Positions 41,294 to 53,986 of a stretch of DNA of 64,000 bases are shown here, in pieces (the first letter of the stretch is position 1; every line of letters begins with the position of its first letter). Origin of the DNA: Micromonospora halotolerans (GTDB lineage Bacteria; Actinomycetota; Actinomycetes; Mycobacteriales; Micromonosporaceae). Under the pieces are notes generated by a model, which saw nothing but the letters and a program-made list of their open reading frames with translations, had not been told where the DNA came from and did not search any database. The position numbers and the translations under genes were made by a program. Location of the stretch: assembly GCF_032108445.1 (NCBI RefSeq), contig NZ_CP134876.1, positions 2,232,001 through 2,296,000 on the forward strand, read 5' to 3'.

Positions 41294-41294
41294 C

Positions 41295-42509
41295 ATGGCC
41301 GAGTTCTCGCTCGACCTGAACGAGGAACAGCGGGACCTTCGCGACTGGGTGCACGGCTTCGCCGCCGAGGTCGTGCGCCCGGCCGCGGCCGAGTGGGACG
41401 CCCGGGAGGAGACCCCCTGGCCGATCATCCAGGAGGCAGCGAAGGTCGGCCTGTACGGCTTCGAGTTCCTCGCCACCTGCTGGGCCGACCCCACCGGGCT
41501 CTCCCTGCCGATCGCCAGCGAGGAGCTGTTCTGGGGTGACGCCGGCATCGGCCTGAGCATCTTCGGCACCTCGCTGGCCGTCGCCGCCATCTACGGCGCC
41601 GGCACCCCCGACCAGCTCGTCGAGTGGGTGCCGCAGTGCTTCGGCGACGTCGACCAGCCGGCGGTCGCCGCGTTCTGCACCACCGAGCCGGAGGCCGGCT
41701 CCGACGTCGGGTCGATGCGCTCCCGCGCGGTCTACGACGAGGCCACCGACGAGTGGGTGCTGAACGGGCAGAAGGCGTACGCCACCAACGGCGGCATCGC
41801 CGGCGTGCACGTGGTCACCGCCTCGGTCGAGCCCGACCTGGGCTCGCGGGGGCAGGCCGCGTTCGTCGTACCGCCCGGCACGCCGGGGCTCACCGCCACC
41901 CGCAAGCTGCGCAAGCTCGGGCTGCGCGCCTCGCACACCGCCGACGTCTTCCTCGACGACGTCCGGGTCCCGGGGCGCTGCCTGCTCGGCGGCAAGGAGG
42001 CGCTCGACGAGCGGCTGGCCCGGGCCCGCACCGGCCAGCGGGCCTCCGGCCAGGCGGCGATGCGCACGTTCGAACTGTCCCGCCCGACCGTCGGCGCGCA
42101 GGCGCTCGGCGTGGCCCGCGCCGCGTACGAGTACGCCCTCGACTACGCCAAGGAACGGGTCCAGTTCGGACGACCGATCATCGAGAACCAGGCGGTCGCG
42201 TTCGCGCTCGCCGACATGAAGATGGAGATCGACGCGGCCCGGCTGCTGGTCTGGCGGGCCTCCTGGATGGGTCGCAACAACCGGCCGTTCACGGCGGGCG
42301 AGGGCTCGATGTCCAAGCTCAAGGCGGGTGAGGTGGCCGTGTCCGTCACCGACCGGGCGGTCCAGCTCCTCGGCGGCGCCGGCTTCCTGCGCGACCACCC
42401 GGTCGAGCGGTGGTACCGGGACGCCAAGATCTACACCATCTTCGAGGGCACCTCCGAGATCCAGCGGCTGGTCATCTCCCGGGCCATCTCCGGCATGCAG
42501 ATCCGCTGA
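41295..42509 (+). CDS. Acyl-CoA dehydrogenase
   Basis: 404 residues. FAD-type acyl-CoA dehydrogenase with FCTTEPEAGSDVGSM, the ERVQFGRPI signature and the catalytic Glu in KIYTIFEGTSEIQRL. It introduces the 2,3 double bond in acyl-CoA and passes electrons to ETF. It directly follows the SCP2 gene and is behind the TetR operator, so it probably forms the first step of the pathway completed by the MaoC, FabG4 and thiolase enzymes encoded at 29-32.8 kb. Confidence 0.92.
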   Translation: MAEFSLDLNEEQRDLRDWVHGFAAEVVRPAAAEWDAREETPWPIIQEAAKVGLYGFEFLATCWADPTGLSLPIASEELFWGDAGIGLSIFGTSLAVAAIYGAGTPDQLVEWVPQCFGDVDQPAVAAFCTTEPEAGSDVGSMRSRAVYDEATDEWVLNGQKAYATNGGIAGVHVVTASVEPDLGSRGQAAFVVPPGTPGLTATRKLRKLGLRASHTADVFLDDVRVPGRCLLGGKEALDERLARARTGQRASGQAAMRTFELSRPTVGAQALGVARAAYEYALDYAKERVQFGRPIIENQAVAFALADMKMEIDAARLLVWRASWMGRNNRPFTAGEGSMSKLKAGEVAVSVTDRAVQLLGGAGFLRDHPVERWYRDAKIYTIFEGTSEIQRLVISRAISGMQIR

Positions 42510-42526
42510 TCGCCGGCGGACCCCGA

Positions 42527-42578
42527 CCCGACCCGCGACGGCACCGCCGTGCCGGGCGTACCGCCGTCGCGGGTCGGG
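42527..42578 (+). terminator. Hairpin terminator after acyl-CoA dehydrogenase
   Basis: Perfect 16-bp stem (42527-42542 with 42563-42578), 20-nt loop, 17 nt after the stop codon. Confidence 0.75.
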
Positions 42579-42691
42579 CCGCCGGTCCACGTTCCGGATC
42601 CCGCCGGCTGGGCAACTGATCACGCGAGCTGGGCGCCGCGCCGCGGCGGGTGCATGATCGGAAGAACACGAACGCGAAGGAGGGTTGCGAC

Positions 42692-44257
42692 TTGGACCTG
42701 CGGTTCATCGTCGCCACGCTGACCCGACGCGGACTGCTCAACCCGGGCCGCCCCATCCGGATGGCCTCCCAACTCAACGCCCTGCGCCGGTGGGGGTGGA
42801 GCCTCGCCGGCGAGCTGCGCCAGGCCGCCGCGCGCGACCCCGGGCGGACCGCCGTCGTCGACGAGCACGGCGCCTCGCTGACGTACCAGGAGCTGCTGGA
42901 CCGGTCGGAACGGCTGGCCCGGTCGATGCGGGCCGGGCTCGGCGTGCAGTCCGGCGACCGGGTGGGTGTGCTCTGCCGCAACCACCACGGCCTCATCGAG
43001 GCGATCGTCGCCGCGATGCTGCTCGGCGCCGACGCCGTACTGGTCAACACCGGTCTCTCCGCGGCACAGCTGGCCACCGTGGCCGAGGAGCAGGGCCTGC
43101 GCGTGCTCGTGCACGACGCCGAGTTCGCCGAGCGGGTCCTCGGCCTTCCCGCCGACCTGTACCGGATCGACGAGCGCCGCCAGGAGGAGCTGATCGCCGG
43201 CGCGCTGCCCGGAGACCAGCTCAAGCCGCCGGAGCGGGACGGCCGCACCATCGTGCTCACCTCCGGCACCACGGGCGCTCCCAAGGGCGCCCGCCGGCCC
43301 ACACCGCACGGCTTCGGCCCGCTGGTGTCCATCATCGACCGGATCCCGCTGCACGTTCACGACACCGTGCTGATCGCCGCGCCGATCTTCCACACCTGGG
43401 GGTACGCCGCCCTCCAGGTGTCGTTCGCGCTGCGCGCCACGATCGTGCTGCACCGCCGGTTCGACCCGGCCGCCACGCTGGCCGCCCTGGCCGGGCAGCC
43501 CTGCGACGCGCTCTTCGCCGTACCGGTGATGCTGCAACGGCTCATGGAGGCGCCGCCCCCCGAGCCCCGGCCACCGCTCAAGGTGGTGGCGGTCAGCGGC
43601 TCCGCCCTCCCCGGCGGCCTGGCCACCGCCTTCATGGACCGCTTCGGCGACGTCGTCCACAACCTCTACGGCTCGACCGAGGTCTCCTGGGCCTCGATCG
43701 CCGGCCCGGCCGAACTGCGCGCGGCCCCCACCACGGCGGGCCGCCCGCCGCACGGCACCCGCGTGGAGATCGTGGACGACGCCGGCGAACCGGTCCGGGA
43801 CGGGGAGGTCGGCCGGATCTTCGTGGGCAACGAGATGCTCTTCGAGGGCTACACCTCGGGGGACGGCCGGGAGCGCCGCGACGGCCTGCTGGACACCGGC
43901 GACCTGGGCCGGATGAGCCCGGAAGGGCTGCTCTTCGTCGACGGGCGGGCCGACGACATGATCGTCTCCGGCGGGGAGAACGTCTTCCCGTCCGAGGTGG
44001 AGGACCTGATCGCCCGGCTGCCGCAGGTCCGCGAGGTCGCCGTGATCGGCGTTCCGGACCCGGAGTACGGCCAGCGGCTGGCCGCGTTCCTGGCCCTGCA
44101 CCCCGGTGAGGCGCTCGACCCCGAGGCGGTCCGCGAGTACGTCCGGCACTACCTGGCCCGCTTCTCCGTGCCGAGGGACGTGGTGTTCGTGAAGTACCTG
44201 CCGCGCAACGCCACCGGCAAGGTGCTCGGCCGCGAACTCCGCCGCTACTACGCCTGA
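42692..44257 (+). CDS. Long-chain acyl-CoA synthetase / AMP-dependent ligase
   Basis: 521 residues from a TTG start at 42692, chosen because AAGGAGG stands 8 nt upstream; the GTG at 42650 has no site. ANL-superfamily motifs are visible: the phosphate loop IVLTSGTTGAPKGARRP, the YGSTE adenine segment, LDTGDLGRM and the C-terminal catalytic Lys in RNATGKVLGREL. It activates a fatty or aromatic acid to its CoA ester. Independent of the upstream operon because a strong terminator separates them. Confidence 0.88.
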   Translation: MDLRFIVATLTRRGLLNPGRPIRMASQLNALRRWGWSLAGELRQAAARDPGRTAVVDEHGASLTYQELLDRSERLARSMRAGLGVQSGDRVGVLCRNHHGLIEAIVAAMLLGADAVLVNTGLSAAQLATVAEEQGLRVLVHDAEFAERVLGLPADLYRIDERRQEELIAGALPGDQLKPPERDGRTIVLTSGTTGAPKGARRPTPHGFGPLVSIIDRIPLHVHDTVLIAAPIFHTWGYAALQVSFALRATIVLHRRFDPAATLAALAGQPCDALFAVPVMLQRLMEAPPPEPRPPLKVVAVSGSALPGGLATAFMDRFGDVVHNLYGSTEVSWASIAGPAELRAAPTTAGRPPHGTRVEIVDDAGEPVRDGEVGRIFVGNEMLFEGYTSGDGRERRDGLLDTGDLGRMSPEGLLFVDGRADDMIVSGGENVFPSEVEDLIARLPQVREVAVIGVPDPEYGQRLAAFLALHPGEALDPEAVREYVRHYLARFSVPRDVVFVKYLPRNATGKVLGRELRRYYA

Positions 44258-44354
44258 GCAGTCCCACAGGGGACAGACGGAGCTACCCCGCCGGTGGTAC
44301 TTTCCGTGCGCCGGCTGCCCCGGCAGTGACTCTCATCCTCCGGGAGCGGCTCGC

Positions 44355-45923
44355 ATGGTGCGAATCCGTCGGCGCTGGGCCCTGGGCCTCCTCCTCGGTG
44401 GTGTCTCGGCCACCGCGCTCGGCGCCGGCGAGCCCGTGCTGAGCCAGCGCCGCACCGGCCCGCCCACCCGCCGCCGGACGCCACCCGTCCAGGTGGAGAA
44501 CCGCGCGGCGGGCGAACCCTGGTGGCCGCGCGGCGACATCCGGTCCGCCGACGACCGGCTACGGCAGATCCAGGGGTACGCCTCGACGACCAGCCTCGCC
44601 CCCGGCGAGTCCGTCGACTTCCACGTCGCGGTCAACCCGGCCCGCCCGTTCCGGATCACCGTGCACCGGCTCGGCTGGTACGGCGGCGCCGGCGCCCGGA
44701 CCATGCTGACCAGCCCGGAACTCGACGGCACTCCCCAGCCGGTGCCGCCCGCCGACCCGGCCACCGGGACGATCGCCTGCCGCTGGCCGGTGTCCTGGAC
44801 CCTCCGCATCCCCGAGGACTGGACCTCCGGCCTCTACCAGGCGGTCTTCACCTCCACCGACGGCTGGCGCGCGTGCACCCCGTTCGTGGTGCGCGACGAC
44901 CGGCGGGCCGCCGCGCTGTGCGTGGTGCTGCCTGTGACCACCTGGCAGGCGTACAACCAGTGGCCGCTGGACGGGCGTGCCGGCAAGAGCCTCTACAACG
45001 GCTACACGGCCGGCGGGCAGCGCACCCCGGCCCTGCGGGCGCGCGAGGTGTCCTTCGACCGCCCCTACCCCGACGCGGGCCAGCCGATCCAGTTCAGCCG
45101 GGACCAGGACGCCGTCCAGTGGCTGGAGCGCAACGGCTACGACGTCAGCTACGCGACCAGCCTCGACCTGCACTCGGGGCGGCTCGACCCGTCCCGGCAC
45201 CGCGGGCTGGTGTTCTGCGGGCACGACGAGTACTGGTCGGCGGAGATGCGCCGGGCCGCCGAGGCCGGGCTGGCCGGCGGCACCAGCCTCGCCTTCCTCG
45301 GCGCCAACAGCGTCTACTGGCACATCCGGGTGCGCCCCTCGGCCGACGGCCGTCCCGAGCGGATCGTGGCCTGCGCCAAGACCACCCCCGACCCCGGCGA
45401 GGACGCCGCCGGGCCGACGGTGACCTGGCGCGACCTGGGCATCCCCGAGCAGGCCCTGCTCGGCGTCCAGTACAACGGCATCGTCGCCACCCCGCAGCCG
45501 CTGGTGGTCCGGTCCGCCAAGCACTGGGTGTGGGCCGGCACCGGAGTGGCCGACGGCGACCGGATCCCCGGGGTCGTCCGGGGCGAGGCGGACGGCGTCA
45601 GCGCCGCCGCCGCCCGGCCCGCGGGGCTCGACGAGACCCTGCTCAGCGGGTCGCCGTACCCGGCTCGGCAGGGCCGGCAGCGGACGCAGAGCACCCACGT
45701 GTACGAGACGCCCCAGCGCGCGGTGGTCTTCGCCACCGGCACGCTGGGCTGGACGATGGCACTGAACCGGCGCGGCCACCGCGACGAGCGGATCGAACGG
45801 GCCACCGCCAACGTGCTCGACCGGATGGTCGGCCGCACGCCCGTCCGCCCGGCGTCGCCGGGCAGAACCGGCATGGAGACGGCGGGTCAGCCAGCGGTCT
45901 CCCCCGGCGCGACGAACCGCTGA
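44355..45923 (+). CDS. Exported protein with N,N-dimethylformamidase beta-subunit-like domain
   Basis: 522 residues. The N-terminal MVRIRRRWALGLLLGGVSATAL is a twin-Arg-like or Sec-type signal or anchor. Residues about 70-500 resemble the large DMFase-like domain of uncharacterised actinobacterial proteins (VHRLGWYGGAGARTM; TTWQAYNQWPLDG; FCGHDEYWSAEMRRAAE; FLGANSVYWHIR). A carbohydrate or peptide substrate outside the cell is possible; activity on dimethylformamide is not implied. No linked genes help. Confidence 0.7.
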   Translation: MVRIRRRWALGLLLGGVSATALGAGEPVLSQRRTGPPTRRRTPPVQVENRAAGEPWWPRGDIRSADDRLRQIQGYASTTSLAPGESVDFHVAVNPARPFRITVHRLGWYGGAGARTMLTSPELDGTPQPVPPADPATGTIACRWPVSWTLRIPEDWTSGLYQAVFTSTDGWRACTPFVVRDDRRAAALCVVLPVTTWQAYNQWPLDGRAGKSLYNGYTAGGQRTPALRAREVSFDRPYPDAGQPIQFSRDQDAVQWLERNGYDVSYATSLDLHSGRLDPSRHRGLVFCGHDEYWSAEMRRAAEAGLAGGTSLAFLGANSVYWHIRVRPSADGRPERIVACAKTTPDPGEDAAGPTVTWRDLGIPEQALLGVQYNGIVATPQPLVVRSAKHWVWAGTGVADGDRIPGVVRGEADGVSAAAARPAGLDETLLSGSPYPARQGRQRTQSTHVYETPQRAVVFATGTLGWTMALNRRGHRDERIERATANVLDRMVGRTPVRPASPGRTGMETAGQPAVSPGATNR

Positions 45924-45999
45924 CGACCGGGCTGGCGGCTCGGGCGCCGGCCCCATCGGCCCTGCCCTGCCCTGTCCTGCGTGGCCGGACCCGGCCCGG

Positions 46000-47247
<1,248 letters not shown>

Positions 47248-47255
47248 GACCCCGC

Positions 47256-47261
47256 ATCCTA
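47256..47261 (-). promoter_or_regulatory. Leaderless -10 element of purD
   Basis: TAGGAT on the minus strand, 8 nt before the purD GTG. Same spacing as the TACCCT elements of the genes at 60786 and 62753. Confidence 0.45.
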
Positions 47262-47282
47262 CTGACCACCCCACCCCACCCG

Positions 47283-47343
47283 GTCGATCATGAGGTTGGC
47301 GGCAAGAAATGAGATCGACATCGCCGCCAACCTCATGATCGAC
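47283..47343. repeat. Large palindromic element, copy 1
   Basis: A perfect 21-bp inverted repeat (47283-47303 with 47323-47343) around a 19-nt loop; the arm core is GATCATGAGGTTGGCGGC. It lies between purD and the end of the AbiEi/DUF559 gene. A closely related palindrome stands on the far side of that gene (48359-48413). It could terminate transcription, but its pairing suggests a REP-like or mobile-cassette element. Confidence 0.8.
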
Positions 47344-48268
47344 GCAGGGCTCGGGTGGTGAGGGCGCGCCGGACGACGGACGGGATGTAGTCGGGGGTCA
47401 GGGTGTCGGGCCAGGTGAAGCGGAGGATCGTCCAGCCGGCGTTCGTCAGGCGGTTCTGGCGGCGACGATCGTTGAAGAGGGCATCCGGGGCTGCGTGCGG
47501 AGTTCTGCCGTCCGCCTCGGCGATGAGCCGTCCAGCGCGCCAGCCCAGGTCCCCGATGCCAAGCAGATAACCGTCGGAGTCCCGTACCTCGATCTGGAGG
47601 GCATCCGGACGGACTCCGCCGTCGACGCATCGCAGCCGGGTACGCGTCTCGAGCGGGGACTGCGCCAGACCGTTCGCCTCCGCGATGTAGCCCCGGGCGG
47701 CCACGACACCTCGCCTCCCGCGCATCAGCGCCGGAAGGGAGAGCAGCTCGTCCTCGCTGATCACCCCGCGGTTCAGCGCCGAGTCGAGCAATGCCACTGC
47801 CGGATAACGGCGCTCTCGCAGGATCAGCTCCGCGACAGTCCGCACCGCGGTGGTCACCGGGACACCGCCGATCACGGTCAGCGCCTCGGCGGCGTGTTCG
47901 AGCTGGTGCAGCACGACGGCCGGCTCCTTGACGCGTGCCGGTCTGGCCACGCGGCCCGGCAGGGCCACATGAATCGCGCCCGTTCGCGAGAATCCGCCGA
48001 TCCCGTGCAGCTCGGCCGCCGTCGCGAGCACGGCGTGGGCGTGCGGCCCCAGCGAGAGCACGGCCGCCCTGATCCGGCTCAGCCGCTGACCGCCACCCGT
48101 CGCCGCGGGCTCGATCAGGTAAGCGGCGCGGGACAGTCGTCGCCAGCGACCAAACGCCACAAGGTTGTCGATCTCATGCCGGCTGAACCCGGCCCCCAAA
48201 GCCTGCTGCCGGGTGACAACGCCACCCTGGCGAGCGGCAACGCCCCTGATCACCTGCTGACGTTCCAC
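47333..48268 (-). CDS. AbiEi-like winged helix plus DUF559 (Vsr-like nuclease) protein
   Basis: 311 residues from a GTG at 48268 (GGGGAG about 10 nt upstream; frame open to 48364). The N-terminal ~60 residues (VVTRQQALGAGFSRHEIDNL) resemble the winged helix of AbiEi-type antitoxins. The C-terminal ~110 residues contain IGDLGWRAGRLIAEADGRTP and NAGWTILRFTWPD, the PD-(D/E)xK-like core of DUF559/Vsr-type proteins. Common in actinomycetes as a solitary gene; whether it is a toxin-antitoxin or repair protein is unknown. It is inserted between purD and purA. The 3' end overlaps the flanking palindrome. Confidence 0.7.
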   Translation of the reverse strand: MERQQVIRGVAARQGGVVTRQQALGAGFSRHEIDNLVAFGRWRRLSRAAYLIEPAATGGGQRLSRIRAAVLSLGPHAHAVLATAAELHGIGGFSRTGAIHVALPGRVARPARVKEPAVVLHQLEHAAEALTVIGGVPVTTAVRTVAELILRERRYPAVALLDSALNRGVISEDELLSLPALMRGRRGVVAARGYIAEANGLAQSPLETRTRLRCVDGGVRPDALQIEVRDSDGYLLGIGDLGWRAGRLIAEADGRTPHAAPDALFNDRRRQNRLTNAGWTILRFTWPDTLTPDYIPSVVRRALTTRALRRS

Positions 48269-48304
48269 ACACCAAAGGCTCCCCGCCCCGCAGAAAGCCC
48301 GAGA

Positions 48305-48342
48305 CCCCCTGTGGACAACCACCCGCCCCCTGTGGACAACCA
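48305..48342. promoter_or_regulatory. Two perfect DnaA-box-like sites in a 21-nt tandem repeat
   Basis: CCCCCTGTGGACAACCA occurs at 48305-48321 and 48326-48342. Each contains TGTGGACAA (48310-48318, 48331-48339), the complement of TTGTCCACA, the high-GC actinomycete DnaA box. They are one helical-turn pair apart (21 nt), on the same face. No replication-origin genes are near. Confidence 0.5.
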
Positions 48343-48358
48343 GCCGCCTCTCCGCGTC

Positions 48359-48413
48359 GATCATGAAGTTAGCGGCGATCTGGATCTACAAAACTGCCGC
48401 TAACTTCATGATC
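48359..48413. repeat. Large palindromic element, copy 2
   Basis: Perfect 18-bp inverted repeat (48359-48376 with 48396-48413) with a 19-nt loop, as in copy 1. The arm GATCATGAAGTTAGCGGC differs from that of copy 1 by G-to-A changes at matching places, with compensating changes in the other arm. Confidence 0.8.
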
Positions 48414-48450
48414 ACCAGGCGGGGGCGGGAGGCGGGAGGGGGGTGGGTGG

Positions 48451-50861
<2,411 letters not shown>

Positions 50862-50940
50862 CCTCCGTCGATCCCCCCGCTCGGGCCACCCGGCTGACCG
50901 GACGGCCTATCCTCGGCGGGAGGAATGGGGAGGAACCGTG

Positions 50941-53406
50941 GTGCACGAGAATGCCGACCGGGCCCACGTGCCAGGTCAACCGCAGGTGCCGGAGCGGGAC
51001 ATCGAACCGCTCTGGCCGCCCGAGCAGACCGACGGGGTCGTCACCGCCCCGCCGTGGGCGGCCCCGGCCCAGCCCAACGTGGCCGCCTGGCCCGTCCCGC
51101 CCGCCTGGCCCACGCCGTCCCCGACCGAGCCGGCGCCCTCGACGGCCGACGGCACGGAAACCGGGGCGCCGGCGGACGGCATGCCCGCGCCCCACGCGGC
51201 GCCGGCCCCGGTCGACCTGGATCTCCCGTTCACCCTCGATCAACCGGCCGCGCCCGGGGTCCCCGTTCCTCGGACGGCCGCCGCCCACGCGGGCGACGCC
51301 GCCGCCCCGGATGGTGCGGACCTGACGGTCGGTGCGGTCGGCCGGGACGGTGCCGCCGGCGCGGACCGCGCGACCGCCCTCGGGACGGACACCGCGGCCG
51401 GCACGACCGACCCCGGGTTCGGGCCGAACGCCCCGGTCGGCACGACCGACCTCGGGTTCGGGCCGGACGCCGCGGCCGGCGCTGACGCTGCGGCCGGCCG
51501 GGAGGCCGGTGTCGGCACGGATGCCGAGGTCGCCCCCGTGAAGGACGCCGGCCCGGACGGCCGGTTCGGCCCAGCGACGGCCAGCGGCCCGGACGGCACG
51601 GTCGAAGCGGCCAACACGGGCGGCGCATCCGGCCTGCCGGAGACCGCCCCGGAAACGTCGGGTGCGACCTCGGCGGACGGCCCGGCCGGCGCCGACGGGA
51701 CGCCGGGCGACGCGGATACGACCTCCGGCCAGCGTCGGGCGGAAACCCCGCCGATCGGTCGGCCGGAGTCCCCCTGGGCTCAGCCTCCGCAGCGCTCCAC
51801 CGCCGACGCGCCCACGCCGCCGGCGCATGGGCCGGTCCCGCCGCCCACCCAGGCCGCACCGGCGACCCCGGCCCACCCGCCCGAGCCGCCTGCCACCACA
51901 CCGTCGACCCCGGCCCACCCTGTGCCGCCGTCGGCCACGGCCCCGACCGACCCTGGGACCACCAACCCCACCACCCCCGTTCACCCGGGGGAGCCGAACC
52001 CGACCGCCGCAGCGCCAGCGGTCGGCACCGGCGACGCGGCGCAGCCCACCGACGGCCCGACCGCTTCCGGTCCGAACGCTCCCGACCCGGCGCAGCCCGC
52101 GGTCGGGACCGCACAGGTCGGTCCCGACAGCCCGGCCGGGGGTTCACCGCCGCGGCTCGGCCCGTTCCCGCCCTCGCCGGGCGTACCCCTCCAGCAGCCC
52201 TACGGCGACGGGACGGGGTACCCGCCGGGTCCGGTCGGCTACGGGCAACCGGCGCCCCAGGCCGGCGCACCGGGCTGGTACCCGCCGGCCTGGCCCCAGC
52301 AGGCCGGCCCGCCCCCGCAGCCGGGCGCACCCCAGCAGCCGCCCGCACCGCACCAGCCCGGCCCTCAGCAACCCGCGCCACACCAGGCTGGGCCGCACCA
52401 GGCCGGGCCGCAGCAGCCCGGCTCGCAGCAGCCGGCCCCGGGCGCGTACCCGGAGCAGGTCTGGACCCCGGCGAGCGGTGCCCCGCCCACGGCGGAGGAC
52501 TTCGCCCGGCGGCGGCAGGCCCGGCCGGTGGACCCGGTCGCGACCATGGGCGTCCGGGCGGTGGTCAACAAGATCGGGCTGGTCCGGCTCGCGCCGGGGC
52601 GGCAGGAGCAGGAGATGCGGCGCGACATCGAGATGGTGCGCCGGAACTTCGGCGGGCTGCGCCAGGTGACCGTGGTCAATCCGAAGGGCGGCGCCGGCAA
52701 GACGGTCGCCATCCTGCTGCTCGCCATGACCTTCGGCCAGAAGCGCGGCGGGTACGTGCTGGCCTGGGACAACAACGAGACCCAGGGCACCCTCGGGATG
52801 CGGGCCCAGCAGGACTTCCACTCCCGCACGGTGCGGGACATGCTGCGGGATCTGGGCCAGTTCCAGGGGCCGCACGGCCGGGTCGGCGACCTGTCGCAGT
52901 ACGTCCGTTCGCAGGGCGAGGGCATGTTCGACGTGCTCGCCTCGGACGAGTCGGCGACCGGCGGCGAGATGCTGACCGCCGCCGCGTTCGCCGAGATCCG
53001 CGAGGTGGTGAGCCGCTTCTACAAGCTGATCTTCGTGGACACCGGGAACAACGTCCGGGCGCAGAACTGGCAGGCCGCCATGGACGCCACCGACCAGCTG
53101 GTGGTGACCATGTCGGCGCGCAACGACTCGGCCGAGACCGCCGCGCGGATGCTCGACCACCTGGAGCAGAGCGGCCGGCAGCGGCTGGTCCGGCAGGCCG
53201 TGACGGTGGTGTCGATGCCGCCGTCCCGCAAGGAGATCGACCTGCCGGCCATCCAGGAACACTTCGCCGCCCGGACCCGGGCGGTGCTGCTGGCACCGTA
53301 CGAGCGGCTCATCGACACCGGCGAGCCGATCCGGTACGGGCAGCTCTCCTCGGCCACCCGCGACGCCTGGCTGAAGATCGCCGCGTCGGTGGCGGAGGGG
53401 CTGTAG
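50941..53406 (+). CDS. MinD/ParA-like ATPase with ~530-residue Pro/Ala/Gly-rich N-terminus (EspI-like)
   Basis: 821 residues from the GTG at 50941 (GGGGAGG 7 nt upstream; the GTG 3 nt earlier is too close). The first ~530 residues are low complexity, rich in Pro, Ala, Gly, Asp, Thr, with late GQQ/HQAGP repeats. The C-terminus is a deviant Walker A ATPase: VVNPKGGAGKTVAIL at about 580, then DTGNNVRAQNW as the Walker B-like region. This plan equals mycobacterial EspI-type proteins of ESX loci and SCO-type partition-like ATPases. No ESX genes are nearby. Role unknown, possibly organising secretion or positioning a complex. Confidence 0.8.
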   Translation: MHENADRAHVPGQPQVPERDIEPLWPPEQTDGVVTAPPWAAPAQPNVAAWPVPPAWPTPSPTEPAPSTADGTETGAPADGMPAPHAAPAPVDLDLPFTLDQPAAPGVPVPRTAAAHAGDAAAPDGADLTVGAVGRDGAAGADRATALGTDTAAGTTDPGFGPNAPVGTTDLGFGPDAAAGADAAAGREAGVGTDAEVAPVKDAGPDGRFGPATASGPDGTVEAANTGGASGLPETAPETSGATSADGPAGADGTPGDADTTSGQRRAETPPIGRPESPWAQPPQRSTADAPTPPAHGPVPPPTQAAPATPAHPPEPPATTPSTPAHPVPPSATAPTDPGTTNPTTPVHPGEPNPTAAAPAVGTGDAAQPTDGPTASGPNAPDPAQPAVGTAQVGPDSPAGGSPPRLGPFPPSPGVPLQQPYGDGTGYPPGPVGYGQPAPQAGAPGWYPPAWPQQAGPPPQPGAPQQPPAPHQPGPQQPAPHQAGPHQAGPQQPGSQQPAPGAYPEQVWTPASGAPPTAEDFARRRQARPVDPVATMGVRAVVNKIGLVRLAPGRQEQEMRRDIEMVRRNFGGLRQVTVVNPKGGAGKTVAILLLAMTFGQKRGGYVLAWDNNETQGTLGMRAQQDFHSRTVRDMLRDLGQFQGPHGRVGDLSQYVRSQGEGMFDVLASDESATGGEMLTAAAFAEIREVVSRFYKLIFVDTGNNVRAQNWQAAMDATDQLVVTMSARNDSAETAARMLDHLEQSGRQRLVRQAVTVVSMPPSRKEIDLPAIQEHFAARTRAVLLAPYERLIDTGEPIRYGQLSSATRDAWLKIAASVAEGL

Positions 53407-53412
53407 CGCGAG

Positions 53413-53450
53413 CGCGACGGCCGGTTCCCGCGCGGGAACCGGCCGTCGCG
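53413..53450. terminator. Hairpin terminator between convergent genes
   Basis: Perfect 18-bp inverted repeat (53413-53430 with 53433-53450) with a minimal loop, between the ATPase and DUF3151 genes. Confidence 0.8.
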
Positions 53451-53454
53451 TGCG

Positions 53455-53895
53455 TCAGTGGCTGGCCAGGGCGTCTCCGGCGGCCGGGTCGCAGTCGCGG
53501 AGGAACTGGGCGCAGCGCGCCGCCTCGTCCGCCTCGCCGATCTCGCCGGCCGCCCGGGAGAGCACGTAGAGGCAGCGGAGGAAGCCCCGGTTGGGCCGGT
53601 GCGACCAGGGCACCGGGCCGTGGCCCTTCCAGCCGCTGCGGCGGAGCTGGTCGAGGCCCCGGTGGTAGCCGGTGCGGGCGTACGCGTACGCCGGGATGAC
53701 CTGGCCCGCGTCGAGTGCCCGGGTGGCCAGCGCCGCCCAGCCCGCGCTGTAGGTCGGGAAGCGGGCCGCGACCTCGGCGTACGCCTCGTCGGTGTCCTGC
53801 TCGGCGGCGGCCGCCAGCATGGCGTCGGCCTCCTCGTGTGCGGGGAGCAGGGTGGCCGGTGGCTCAGGCAACAGGTTCTGCATCGCCCCATTCAA
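53455..53895 (-). CDS. DUF3151 family protein
   Basis: 146 residues from the ATG at 53895 (an ATG at 53883 is possible). The conserved core is YAYARTGYHRGLDQLRRSGWKG followed by PVPWSHRPNRGFLRCL. The helical protein resembles a short TPR-like unit. In mycobacteria the same family (Rv0360c as I recall) lies between purA and fba, as here, so this is conserved synteny. Function unknown. Confidence 0.9.
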   Translation of the reverse strand: MNGAMQNLLPEPPATLLPAHEEADAMLAAAAEQDTDEAYAEVAARFPTYSAGWAALATRALDAGQVIPAYAYARTGYHRGLDQLRRSGWKGHGPVPWSHRPNRGFLRCLYVLSRAAGEIGEADEAARCAQFLRDCDPAAGDALASH

Positions 53896-53986
53896 CCCGC
53901 TTCGCCCTGGGGTACGCGAGGGGGTCCGGCCAGTCGGTCGGCTGAACGGCTGAGGGTTTCGTCACGCCTGCGGTGTGCCGCCCACG

